Positions 56,594 to 64,000 of a stretch of DNA of 64,000 nt are shown piece after piece. Under the pieces are notes generated by a model, which was not told the origin of the DNA, did no database searches, and was given only the letters and a program-made list of their open reading frames with translations. Every line of letters starts with the position of its first letter. Positions within the stretch are counted from its first letter, which is position 1. The DNA lies in assembly GCF_015767275.1 (NCBI RefSeq), contig NZ_JADWMY010000007.1:242046-306045 (forward strand), read 5' to 3'. The position numbers were made by a program, and so were the translations under genes. The stretch is from Herbaspirillum sp. AP02 (GTDB lineage: Bacteria; Pseudomonadota; Gammaproteobacteria; Burkholderiales; Burkholderiaceae_D).

Positions 56594-57511
56594 ATGCGAA
56601 AAGGAAATCGATTCAGTCCGACGAAGATCGCAAATTGGCATAAAGGCGGCCGAGGAACTGGCACATTGTCGGATTACAAACCTTGGCATCAGGTCACTAG
56701 AGGTGACCCGGCCAGCAGCGGACGATCTCAGCTTTTACAGTGGGTGCATACACAAAGAAGTCATCACACTCTATCCGACATAGAGTCGGACGTATTCACC
56801 TTCATCACAATGCTCGCCGACATCGTCGACGTCCGAGAACAGATGAGCCTGAATCTATACGAAAGCGTTCCTCATCTCACAGCATACAGCTCATACGAGC
56901 TGAACAAATTAGCCCCTGGAACGTTATCTTGCGCTGAGCGACTGGGAATTAAGCATCCAACGATCGCTGATGGCAAAAGCAGATCCCCCTGGATAATGAG
57001 TACAGACTTCGCAGTTACGTTGAAATCGACCGATGGCAACTATCAATTGCTTGCCGTTAGCGTTAAATCCGATACGGATTCACTCTCTCCAAGAAAACGA
57101 AGTCTTCTTTCCATCGAAAAGCATTATTGGGAAAGCCAAGACGTCGCTTGGCTCCTGATCACACCACAAAGCTTTGACAAGCAGATTGGAAGGACTGTTC
57201 GCGCGGCGCTGCCGTGGGGGCTACCCAAAGAAGAGAAAGACATAGTGCCTCACAGCACCATCAGTTTTTGCGCCGAGCATTCTGCCGTTTTGGAAGGAAT
57301 GTCCTTGACGGCGGCTATTAACTGGATTCGGGACAATTTGGGCGGTTCGATAGATCTAGCTCAACGAACGTTTTGGCAGGCTGTTTGGGCGGGACAACTC
57401 TTATTAGATCTACGCCGGTCCGCATGGCCATCCGAACCGCTTCATCTTCTAGATGAGCGCCGATTTCTTGAGCAAAATCCAATAGCCGTGAGACGATCGG
57501 AATGCATCTAA
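56594..57511 (+). CDS. tnsA: TnsA-like endonuclease
   Basis: A 305-aa TnsA-family protein. In Tn7, TnsA cuts the 5' transposon ends while TnsB cuts and joins the 3' ends. The restriction-fold residues are in place: Glu64 in DIESDV, Asp138 in STDF and Lys158 in VSVKSD, followed by the C-terminal helical region that contacts TnsC. The N-terminus KIANWHKGGRGTG is also typical. It starts at the ATG at 56594, which has no strong ribosome-binding site. The gene overlaps tnsB by 10 bases. Confidence 0.87.
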   Translation: MRKGNRFSPTKIANWHKGGRGTGTLSDYKPWHQVTRGDPASSGRSQLLQWVHTQRSHHTLSDIESDVFTFITMLADIVDVREQMSLNLYESVPHLTAYSSYELNKLAPGTLSCAERLGIKHPTIADGKSRSPWIMSTDFAVTLKSTDGNYQLLAVSVKSDTDSLSPRKRSLLSIEKHYWESQDVAWLLITPQSFDKQIGRTVRAALPWGLPKEEKDIVPHSTISFCAEHSAVLEGMSLTAAINWIRDNLGGSIDLAQRTFWQAVWAGQLLLDLRRSAWPSEPLHLLDERRFLEQNPIAVRRSECI

Positions 57512-59724
57512 AAATTGGCATGATCCTGCGTATCTCGGGTGCCTTTCATAACTGCATCTATCGGATTATTGCAATTCCCATTGATGCGGATGTTGCATTT
57601 CTATATCGGCTATCAGAACCTGACCAGAACATCCAGATAGAAGAATCGCACCAGACGAAAGAGAACCATGCGCAGAGAGTGGGAAATCTAATTTCTGTTC
57701 CTACTAAGCTGATATCAGCCATGGCAGACTCATTGGAACTAGAGAACGTAGAGTTTAAAACCAATCCAAAGTACCTACTAAGCACTGATGGATTAACCGA
57801 AAAGGAGCGCGCCGTATTCGACATACGCTGTAAGGTCGCACGTCCTTTTCTAGATCATGAACTTGTTTGCGAAGCACTGCTATCGCCTCGGGGTATAGGG
57901 AAGCTAGTTGCAGAAACAAGGAGGGAAAACACAGTCTCACGTGCGACGTGCTATCGGCTATGGGAATTGCTATGTCGCTACGGCTTCCACTTGAGTTCAC
58001 TAAATCCAAGATTTGATCGTTGCGGCGGACCTGGTCAGCTTCGCCCATGGGAAAAGGGTAAGCCAAAATCTGGACGCAAGACGCTGAATGAGCGACTAGG
58101 AACACCAGAGACAGACCCTCAAGTAGGTATCACCGTAGAAGCGCGCCAAAAAATACTTGCGACATACAAGGTAATCAGCCGCAATCCCAGACTAAAGTTC
58201 GATGCAATCTACGACAGCATTATTGCCAACTGTTTCATAGAGAGGTTCACGGACGATTTGGGGGTCATTACGCCAGTGACGCCCCCAAAGGGAACATATC
58301 CAAATAAAGAGCAAGTTCGGCGGATCGTTAATCAAGAGACCAACCGCCTTTCACGAAAACTAGCAAGAACCACACTTCTCCATTTCAACCGGAATCATCG
58401 CGGGTTGATAGGAAAGTCCTGGCAAGGCATTGCCGGACCCGGGCACGTTTATGCAATCGACTCAACCGTAGGGGACATCTTTCTTCGCAGCAGTGTTAAT
58501 CGAGCTTGGGCTATCGGACGGCCTATTGTCTACATAATCGTTGATGTATGGTCGACGGCAATAGTGGGATTCTATGTTTGCTTGTCCGGCCCATCATGGG
58601 CAACAGCAAAGGTTGCTCTATTCTCGACCGTTGCTACCACCAATTCCTCTTCAGATCTATGGGGCATTGATGCTGTCGCCCAACTTTACCCACCCCCATC
58701 GCTACCACATGCATTCCTGTGCGATCGCGGTGAATACTTATCCAAAGGAGCGAAGGAGACTGGTGAACTATTGGGCGTGAATATGCAATACAACCCATCG
58801 TATAGGCCAGACCTCAAAGGTATCGTCGAGGTGCTACACCGGATTACAAAAGATCAGCAATTTCAATTTGTCCCTGGCGCTATCGATGCACGGCGGAAGG
58901 AAATCGAACTTCGAGCTAATTCCCGAGACGGAATTTTCAATTTGAAAGAATACGTCAGCTATCTGAGCGAGGTTTTTGCGCAATACAATTTCTTTTCGAA
59001 TCGCACAGAGCGTATGAACACTGACATGATTGCCTGCGGCGTGGACCCATCTCCTGCTGGCCTATGGCGCTATGGTCACGAGGTTGGCATCGGGTATCAA
59101 AAGGAAGAACACTCGACACGCTTGATGGCGGCCCTACTTCCAACTCAAGAGGCGGCGATCCGTAAGGACGGCGTTTACCTAGGAGGTCTGAAATATGAGG
59201 CCCCCTTCGTACAAGAAAAAATGTGGCCCGCAACAGCAAGGAATTTTGGCGTCATGACAACGCACATGCACTACTTCCCCGGAAACAACGACAGAATCTG
59301 GTGGCCTGATCCCGATACCGGCGCAATGGCTTCGCTATCTCTGTCTCCTGATGCACTTGCCAAACCTGGAATTTCATTCGATGAATGGTTTGATGCACGA
59401 GCGTACGACCGTGCAAAGCGCGGCGAGAGAGAACATGAGCGCAATGTCAGTAGGTTTGCAAAGCGCGAACGAACGAGTGCGATGATTTCGAAGGCAACGG
59501 AAGCGACAAGAATTGCTGATCTGAACCATGATGGTTCCTTACCCACCTTACGTGATGCAAAAGAAATTGAAGCAAATATTCATTCAATCTCGCCGGATCC
59601 TTCTCCTATAGAGCAGCCAGTACTCGTCGACGCCGAAGAAAGCAGTGACGAGGTGTATGGCGATCTTATGGCTCAACTATTTTCTTCTGAGAATGCAGAG
59701 GAGGATGACCATAATGCAATTTAA
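57502..59724 (+). CDS. tnsB: TnsB-like DDE transposase
   Basis: A 740-aa TnsB/TniA-family integrase. The catalytic DDE triad is Asp320 (HVYAIDST), Asp408 (FLCDRGEYLS) and Glu443 (DLKGIVEVLHR). Two N-terminal DNA-binding helix-turn-helix segments precede it, and a C-terminal tail from about 600 should contact TnsC. It overlaps tnsA and tnsC. All three catalytic residues are present, so the protein looks functional. Confidence 0.9.
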   Translation: MHLKIGMILRISGAFHNCIYRIIAIPIDADVAFLYRLSEPDQNIQIEESHQTKENHAQRVGNLISVPTKLISAMADSLELENVEFKTNPKYLLSTDGLTEKERAVFDIRCKVARPFLDHELVCEALLSPRGIGKLVAETRRENTVSRATCYRLWELLCRYGFHLSSLNPRFDRCGGPGQLRPWEKGKPKSGRKTLNERLGTPETDPQVGITVEARQKILATYKVISRNPRLKFDAIYDSIIANCFIERFTDDLGVITPVTPPKGTYPNKEQVRRIVNQETNRLSRKLARTTLLHFNRNHRGLIGKSWQGIAGPGHVYAIDSTVGDIFLRSSVNRAWAIGRPIVYIIVDVWSTAIVGFYVCLSGPSWATAKVALFSTVATTNSSSDLWGIDAVAQLYPPPSLPHAFLCDRGEYLSKGAKETGELLGVNMQYNPSYRPDLKGIVEVLHRITKDQQFQFVPGAIDARRKEIELRANSRDGIFNLKEYVSYLSEVFAQYNFFSNRTERMNTDMIACGVDPSPAGLWRYGHEVGIGYQKEEHSTRLMAALLPTQEAAIRKDGVYLGGLKYEAPFVQEKMWPATARNFGVMTTHMHYFPGNNDRIWWPDPDTGAMASLSLSPDALAKPGISFDEWFDARAYDRAKRGEREHERNVSRFAKRERTSAMISKATEATRIADLNHDGSLPTLRDAKEIEANIHSISPDPSPIEQPVLVDAEESSDEVYGDLMAQLFSSENAEEDDHNAI

Positions 59725-60943
59725 GGATCAGGTAAATGAGTACGCCGATAACCTCTTGATTAACGCATGCGGACCTGTTCCAGATAGTCTTACCTTAGCA
59801 AAGCGTCTGCGAAGACTACCACCGCTACCCGCCATATCGAGTGGTACTCCGAACCATATTCGTTTGCATCAAGCTGGCGCTCTGCACGAGCTTCATATTC
59901 CGACGAACGAAGGAATTAGAGTCGCGGTCACCTTGGATTTACTTTTACGCCAAAGCTACGTTCATCGGCGGCCAGATAGTCCGGACACCTGGCGGCACCT
60001 TTACTCGGGAGGAATTGATGAGAACAACACCTTTTCTCGTCCTTTAGTAGCAGCAATTTTTGGCATATCGGGCTCCGGAAAGTCTAGAGCTATTGAGCGT
60101 GCATTGGAGCGCTATCCTCAAGTTACGTTGCATGAAAAATTCCCTGGCATGGCAGGTCCTTTCAAACAAGTTCTATGGCAAAAGATTGATGTTCCAGGAA
60201 GTGGACGTGCCACGGATCTCGCAGAGCAACTGATGATTAGCTTAGATAACGCTTTAGGAACTTCGCATTTCGAACCTACATTACGCAGTTCACGTAAGAA
60301 CGGACAGCAGATGCTTAGAGCTTGGTTACAAAAAGCATCTTCTCATTTTCTCGGCGTGCTCGTGCTCGATGAGGTCCAGAATTTCTTCAAATTGCCCACT
60401 AAAAAATCAAGAGCCTCAGCATCCAATAAAGGGGAACGGCTTCCTCTTCGAATTGTGGAAGACGAGGCACTGAAGTTCATCCTAACCTTAGCCAATACCT
60501 CGCGTATCGCGATTATCACAGCAGGAACTCCAGACGGGATGGCCGCGTTTTCTAGCCGCATTAGTACTTCACAACGGATGACGACTGGCGGATTTCACCA
60601 GATCTCCCTGATTAAATCGGCGGAAGATCCGTACTACGCGAAGTATCTTTTTCCGACGCTTTGTCAATATCAATGGCTCGACGAGAAATTACCGCCTACC
60701 CCAGAACTACGCATCGCCCTCTTTGAAAAAAGTGCTGGCGTTCCACGCATTCTTTCAAATCTCTGGTTCTTTAGTCAGAGATGCGCTCTCGAACGGAATG
60801 CAAGATCTTTATCAATGCCCGATATTGATTTAGCGCTGCAGACATTTATGGCACCTCTGTTGCCGGCAATTGCGGCTCTTCGTTCAGATGATCCACGCCG
60901 ACTACTTATCTATGAGGATATGCTGAATTCAGAAACGCTTTAA
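59714..60943 (+). CDS. tnsC: TnsC-like AAA+ ATPase regulator
   Basis: A 409-aa TnsC/TniB-family ATPase. Walker A is GISGSGKS at 117-124 and Walker B LVLDEVQ near 218-222; a sensor segment AIITAGTPDG follows. TnsC links the target selector to the transposase. The ATG at 59714 has GAGGAGG nine bases upstream; ATG at 59705 is too close to that site. It overlaps the tnsB stop by 11 bases. Confidence 0.88.
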   Translation: MQFKDQVNEYADNLLINACGPVPDSLTLAKRLRRLPPLPAISSGTPNHIRLHQAGALHELHIPTNEGIRVAVTLDLLLRQSYVHRRPDSPDTWRHLYSGGIDENNTFSRPLVAAIFGISGSGKSRAIERALERYPQVTLHEKFPGMAGPFKQVLWQKIDVPGSGRATDLAEQLMISLDNALGTSHFEPTLRSSRKNGQQMLRAWLQKASSHFLGVLVLDEVQNFFKLPTKKSRASASNKGERLPLRIVEDEALKFILTLANTSRIAIITAGTPDGMAAFSSRISTSQRMTTGGFHQISLIKSAEDPYYAKYLFPTLCQYQWLDEKLPPTPELRIALFEKSAGVPRILSNLWFFSQRCALERNARSLSMPDIDLALQTFMAPLLPAIAALRSDDPRRLLIYEDMLNSETL

Positions 60944-60991
60944 AGATAGATCCATTTTTACGATAGCGCGTATCACTGAAAGATATAAAAA

Positions 60992-61882
60992 TTGAATATC
61001 CCCGAACCGCAAAAGGATGAACTAGACCGAGGTCTCTTGGGGAGGATTCGTATCGTGAATCATATTGACTCCGAGAAGCAGACGCTAGATTCTTTGCAAA
61101 GGTCATTCTTTTCCGCAAATTGCAATGGTCCAAGACATCCGCCATTACTAGCCCAAGCCACACGGATGCCACTTGATAGATTCGTTATTAAGCACACCCT
61201 CGCACCTTTTCATTTTGCGTTTTCAGATGCTTCGAGCATGGAACATTCGGCAAGCATTAATTTCTACCTCCAGAACTGGTACGGCATCAAGCGCCCTATA
61301 ACGACAGCGAATTTCTGCTCGCTGTGCGCAAGAGGAGATTTACATTCACTGGGCTATTCTTATTGGAGGCGGTCCCACCATCTTCCCGGCGTCAACTACT
61401 GCCCAACACATAGTATTCAATTAAAGATTGCGTCACGCTTAGCCCCATTTTCAAATATGCCTCACAGCTATATTGAACAATCCGAAACGCAAACTTCCAT
61501 CTCGCAAGAAAATTTAGTGATCCGCAGATACGGGAATTTTTGTCAGCAGCTTCTTTCCAGAAGCGCACCCGTAAACTCAAATCATCTGAAGAGATCGGTC
61601 GGCCGATGGATCTCCAGAATGGGCCTCTACTCGGGAAACAGGGGATCGTCTCGATCTACCCTTGCGGACGTCGCTTCGCAAGTACTTCCTACAAAGTGGC
61701 TGATACAGAACTTTTCCGGTGATTATCCTAGAAGCGGGCGACATCATCTGGGCCTAATCAATCGGATTGCAAAAAAATCTGAAAGGGTACCGGCGCAGCA
61801 CTATGCTCTTGCAATGGCATTGATTGCGTCGCCAGAAGCCCAAAAGGCTGCGCGGATTTTGGTTACTGAAATGAGTATGTGA
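60992..61882 (+). pseudogene. tniQ: TniQ/TnsD-family target selector, C-terminus truncated by IS21
   Basis: A 296-codon frame with the TniQ N-terminus (GLLGRIRIVNHID) and zinc finger C109, C112, C137, H140 (FCSLC and YCPTH). TnsD/TniQ proteins direct insertion to a target. The only plausible start is a TTG at 60992; TAA lies in frame just upstream. The stop TGA at 61880 coincides with the first bases of the IS21 end, so the last residues and stop come from the insertion and the natural C-terminus lies beyond the IS. A short natural TniQ cannot be excluded. Confidence 0.72.
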
Positions 61883-61890
61883 TATTGCGC

Positions 61891-61927
61891 CGAATCCTGA
61901 CCCGCACTTTGCATCGAATCGTGACCC
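61891..61927. repeat. IS21 subterminal direct repeats
   Basis: CGAATCCTGACCC (61891-61903) and CGAATCGTGACCC (61915-61927) differ at one base and are spaced 24 bases apart within 50 bases of the inferred IS end. A further matching unit may exist at the opposite, unseen end. Confidence 0.7.
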
Positions 61928-61940
61928 TCGCGAATTTCTC

Positions 61941-62726
61941 TCATTCCGTATCTTTTTTGCTATTTGACCTCCCTTTCTTGGCGTCTCGAGTAGAACTGTT
62001 TTTAAAACGGTAGCTGTCATTACCCGTCTCGACAATATGGCAGTGATGGGTGAGCCGATCGAGTAGCGCCGTAGTCATCTTCACATCTCCAAATACGGAG
62101 CCCCATTCACCGAAGCCCAAGTTTGTAGTAATAACAAGACTGGTACGCTCGTACAATTTGCTAATCAGATGGAAGAGCAACGCTCCTCCAGACTGGCTAA
62201 ATGGAAGATATCCAAGCTCATCAAGAATAACGAGGTCTGTGTGCAGTAGGCGAGTGGCCAAGTGCCCTGGTCGGCCTTGCTGCTTTTCTTGCTCTAATAA
62301 ATTCACGAGCTCAATGGTCGAAAAATAGCGAACGCGAGCATCTCGATGCTCGATTGCTTGAATACCAATCGCGCTTGCAAGGTGAGTCTTGCCAGTTCCC
62401 GGCCCCCCAACGAAAACAATGTTCTGGCCCGACTCTAGAAAATCACAAGTATGCAATTTTCGAATGAGCGCCTCGTTCACTTCACTCACACTGAAGTCAA
62501 AACCACTCAAATCTCGATAAGCTGGGAATTTCGCTACTTTCATTTGATAGGCAAGCGATCGAACCTCACGTTCCGCGATCTCAGCTTTGACCAGATCTGA
62601 AAGAATAGGAACAGCCGCTTGAAATGCAGGGGAATTTTGCACGGCCAAGTCAGACACCGCGTGCGCCATACCCCGCAGTTTAAGAATACGGAACATCTCA
62701 AGCAAAGCTTCAGGCTGCGTCGACAT
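61941..62726 (-). CDS. istB: IstB-like ATP-binding helper of IS21
   Basis: A 261-aa AAA+ ATPase, the transposition helper of IS21 elements. Walker A is [11 protein letters not shown], Walker [13 protein letters not shown], and the C-terminal [19 protein letters not shown] block is characteristic. The ATG at 62726 is favoured, with AAGGA eight to twelve bases upstream; nearby ATGs at 62735 and 62756 are alternatives. It overlaps the end of istA by 17 bases, the normal arrangement. Confidence 0.92.
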   Translation of the reverse strand: MSTQPEALLEMFRILKLRGMAHAVSDLAVQNSPAFQAAVPILSDLVKAEIAEREVRSLAYQMKVAKFPAYRDLSGFDFSVSEVNEALIRKLHTCDFLESGQNIVFVGGPGTGKTHLASAIGIQAIEHRDARVRYFSTIELVNLLEQEKQQGRPGHLATRLLHTDLVILDELGYLPFSQSGGALLFHLISKLYERTSLVITTNLGFGEWGSVFGDVKMTTALLDRLTHHCHIVETGNDSYRFKNSSTRDAKKGRSNSKKDTE

Positions 62727-64000
62727 GATCATCATCCTTTTTTCTAAGAGCGTCATATCGACCGACGTCTGCGGCCGGCTCGATGTCTAGTCGCAATGCC
62801 TGAGGCGTTTTTACCTTCGGCGGAGGCGTGCCGTCTAATAGTCTACTAAGGACATTCAGAACAACCTGTTTTGACGGTGCGCCGCTTGCAAGAGATGCTT
62901 CAACTGCGGACAAAACAGCTTTCTCGTCGTGAAACATAACGAGCGCCAGAATCTCGGCCATTTCGCGGTCCCCGCCGGGTCGCTTGAGTAAGATGGATTG
63001 CAGGTCTTTAAATGCGGCCGGAAGCTCAGAAAACGGCGCGCCGTTGCGTAAAGCACCTGGTTTTCGCTGCAAAACAGCTAAGTAATGGCGCCAGTCATAG
63101 ATCGTTTGGCCCGGCCCATGGTCCCGATTGATAATCCTGGCATGCTCAGCAATTGCCCTTCCTTCTGCCACGAAGACCAAGTGCTCTGCATAGACCCTTA
63201 GGCTTATTGGTCGATTGGCAAATGACGACGGGACACTGTATCGATTGCGCTCATACGTTACTAGGCAAGTGGGCGATACGCGCTTTGATTGCTCCACAAA
63301 TCCATCAAACCTCTTGCCCATAGCCATGAGATGAGGCCGCTCACTCTCCCATGCGTTCCAGACGCTGATATCCAGCTCTGGATGCTTGATCTCTTTCCAA
63401 AGACGCCTGCACTCTTCACTAAGCCATTGATTGAGCGCACTCACCGAAGGAAACGCCGGGACTTTTTGCCAAATCCGGCTTCGACTATCTCGCACATTCT
63501 TTTCTATCTGCCCCTTTTCCCAGCCAGATGCAGGATTACAAAATTCTGTGTCGAAAAGGTAATGGCTGGCCATTGCGGAAAAGCGTGCGTTCACATCTCG
63601 CTGTTTGCCAGTTTTCACTTTATCAACTGCAGTTTTCATATTGTCGTAAATGCCACGCCTCGGTATTCCTCCCAAGGCCTCAAACGCATACGCATGGGCA
63701 TCGAAAAGCATCTCATGTGTTTGAAGCAAGTAAGCACGTAAGTAAAATGCACGACTATGGCTGAGCTTGAACTGAGCAATTTGTAGCTTTGTTCGTTCGC
63801 CGGCAAGAACAGCCCAATCTTCGCTCCAGTCGAACTGGAACGCTTCTCCGGGTGCGAAAGAAAGTGGGATATATGTTGATTTGCTCGCAGAATTGACCCT
63901 CGCCATCTGACCCACTTTCCACTGCCTTCCGAAGGCAGCTACGCGGTCATACGACCCCTCATATCCCAGCTCTTTCAGGTCCAGGAACATCTGTTTCAGG
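62710..64000 (-). CDS. istA: IstA transposase of IS21 family, 5' end outside window
   Basis: The frame is open to the right edge, so the HTH N-terminus (about 90 residues in typical IstA) is not seen. Visible are the DDE residues: Asp in AFQFDWSED, Asp in GIYDNMKTA and Glu in the [12 protein letters not shown] segment, then a C-terminal domain ([17 protein letters not shown]) typical of IS21 transposases. No frameshift or internal stop is present, so the element could be active. Confidence 0.92.
   Translation of the reverse strand, partial: LKQMFLDLKELGYEGSYDRVAAFGRQWKVGQMARVNSASKSTYIPLSFAPGEAFQFDWSEDWAVLAGERTKLQIAQFKLSHSRAFYLRAYLLQTHEMLFDAHAYAFEALGGIPRRGIYDNMKTAVDKVKTGKQRDVNARFSAMASHYLFDTEFCNPASGWEKGQIEKNVRDSRSRIWQKVPAFPSVSALNQWLSEECRRLWKEIKHPELDISVWNAWESERPHLMAMGKRFDGFVEQSKRVSPTCLVTYERNRYSVPSSFANRPISLRVYAEHLVFVAEGRAIAEHARIINRDHGPGQTIYDWRHYLAVLQRKPGALRNGAPFSELPAAFKDLQSILLKRPGGDREMAEILALVMFHDEKAVLSAVEASLASGAPSKQVVLNVLSRLLDGTPPPKVKTPQALRLDIEPAADVGRYDALRKKDDDHVDAA

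Larger units (their letters stand above)
56594..61879 (+). mobile_element. Tn7-like transposition module (tnsA-tnsB-tnsC-tniQ)
   Basis: Four co-directional genes with overlaps (10 and 11 bases for A/B and B/C) encode TnsA endonuclease, TnsB DDE transposase, TnsC AAA ATPase and a TniQ-family target selector. Codon use is visibly richer in A and T than the flanking GC-rich genes, consistent with transfer. The last gene is broken by an IS21 element, so the core is probably immobile or dependent on other copies. Transposon ends could not be located by eye; coordinates cover only the genes. Confidence 0.85.
61880..64000. mobile_element. IS21-family insertion sequence, right part outside window
   Basis: Two overlapping minus-strand genes, istA and istB, with istB downstream, define the IS21 family. 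The left end appears at 61880, where sequence begins TGATATTGCG. Two subterminal repeats follow: CGAATCCTGACCC at 61891 and CGAATCGTGACCC at 61915, 24 bases apart, as expected for IstA binding sites. The other end and the target duplication are beyond 64000. Confidence 0.82.

Noticed and set aside
1..64000. CRISPR array
   Set aside because: No series of regularly spaced repeats with unique spacers was found. The only tandem array is the three-unit 20-bp repeat at 38341-38400, which has no spacers.

Overview
This is a GC-rich window that reads as a betaproteobacterial chromosome. Gene content and family flavour (FolM/FolB pair, MidA-type methyltransferase, TyrB-type aminotransferase, TtcA, GlmU/GlmS, a tRNA-Phe relic) suggest Burkholderiales, probably Oxalobacteraceae near Herbaspirillum. 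That placement is inference from recognised families; no search was run.

Region 1 (1-13.8 kb) is ordinary chromosome. It holds a DegP/HtrA-type protease cut by the left edge, a two-component pair, a small membrane protein, a MidA-like methyltransferase, FolM/FolB pterin genes, a HigBA toxin-antitoxin pair, a YitT membrane protein with an aromatic aminotransferase, an M20 peptidase and MFS transporter pair facing a LysR regulator, and TtcA with an altered PP-loop.

Region 2 (14.2-38.3 kb) is a surface-sugar locus. Two plus-strand genes (rfbG, galE) face a long minus-strand cluster of fifteen genes, 32.6 down to 16.4 kb, mostly overlapping or tightly spaced. The cluster contains rfbF and rfbH (CDP-4-keto-3,6-dideoxyglucose with rfbG), a CBS-GHMP kinase, GmhA and HddC homologues (GDP-heptose logic), a NeuB domain fused to a sugar-isomerase barrel, an acetolactate-synthase-like ThDP enzyme, three SDRs, a TIM-barrel isomerase, a hexapeptide acetyltransferase, two methyltransferases and an epimerase. 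The ThDP enzyme beside RfbF/G/H suggests a yersiniose-like branched dideoxyhexose. A CDP-glycerol-transferase-like protein, GlmU, an Lrp regulator and GlmS follow.

Region 3 (38.3-64 kb) is accessory DNA. It opens with three tandem 20-bp repeats, a 3' tRNA-Phe fragment and a terminator. A six-gene minus-strand operon (55.5 to 39.1 kb) then encodes a Fic protein with a degenerate motif, a DruE/DrmAB-type helicase with DUF1998, a DrmD-like SNF2 helicase, a DrmMI-like adenine methylase, a coiled-coil ATPase and an HNH nuclease. It looks like a hybrid of DISARM, Druantia and Septu-like parts and is the best candidate here for an undescribed defence system. Next to it is an A+T-richer Tn7-like transposition module (tnsA, tnsB, tnsC, tniQ). 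Its tniQ is cut short by an IS21-family element whose istB is complete and whose istA runs off the right edge.
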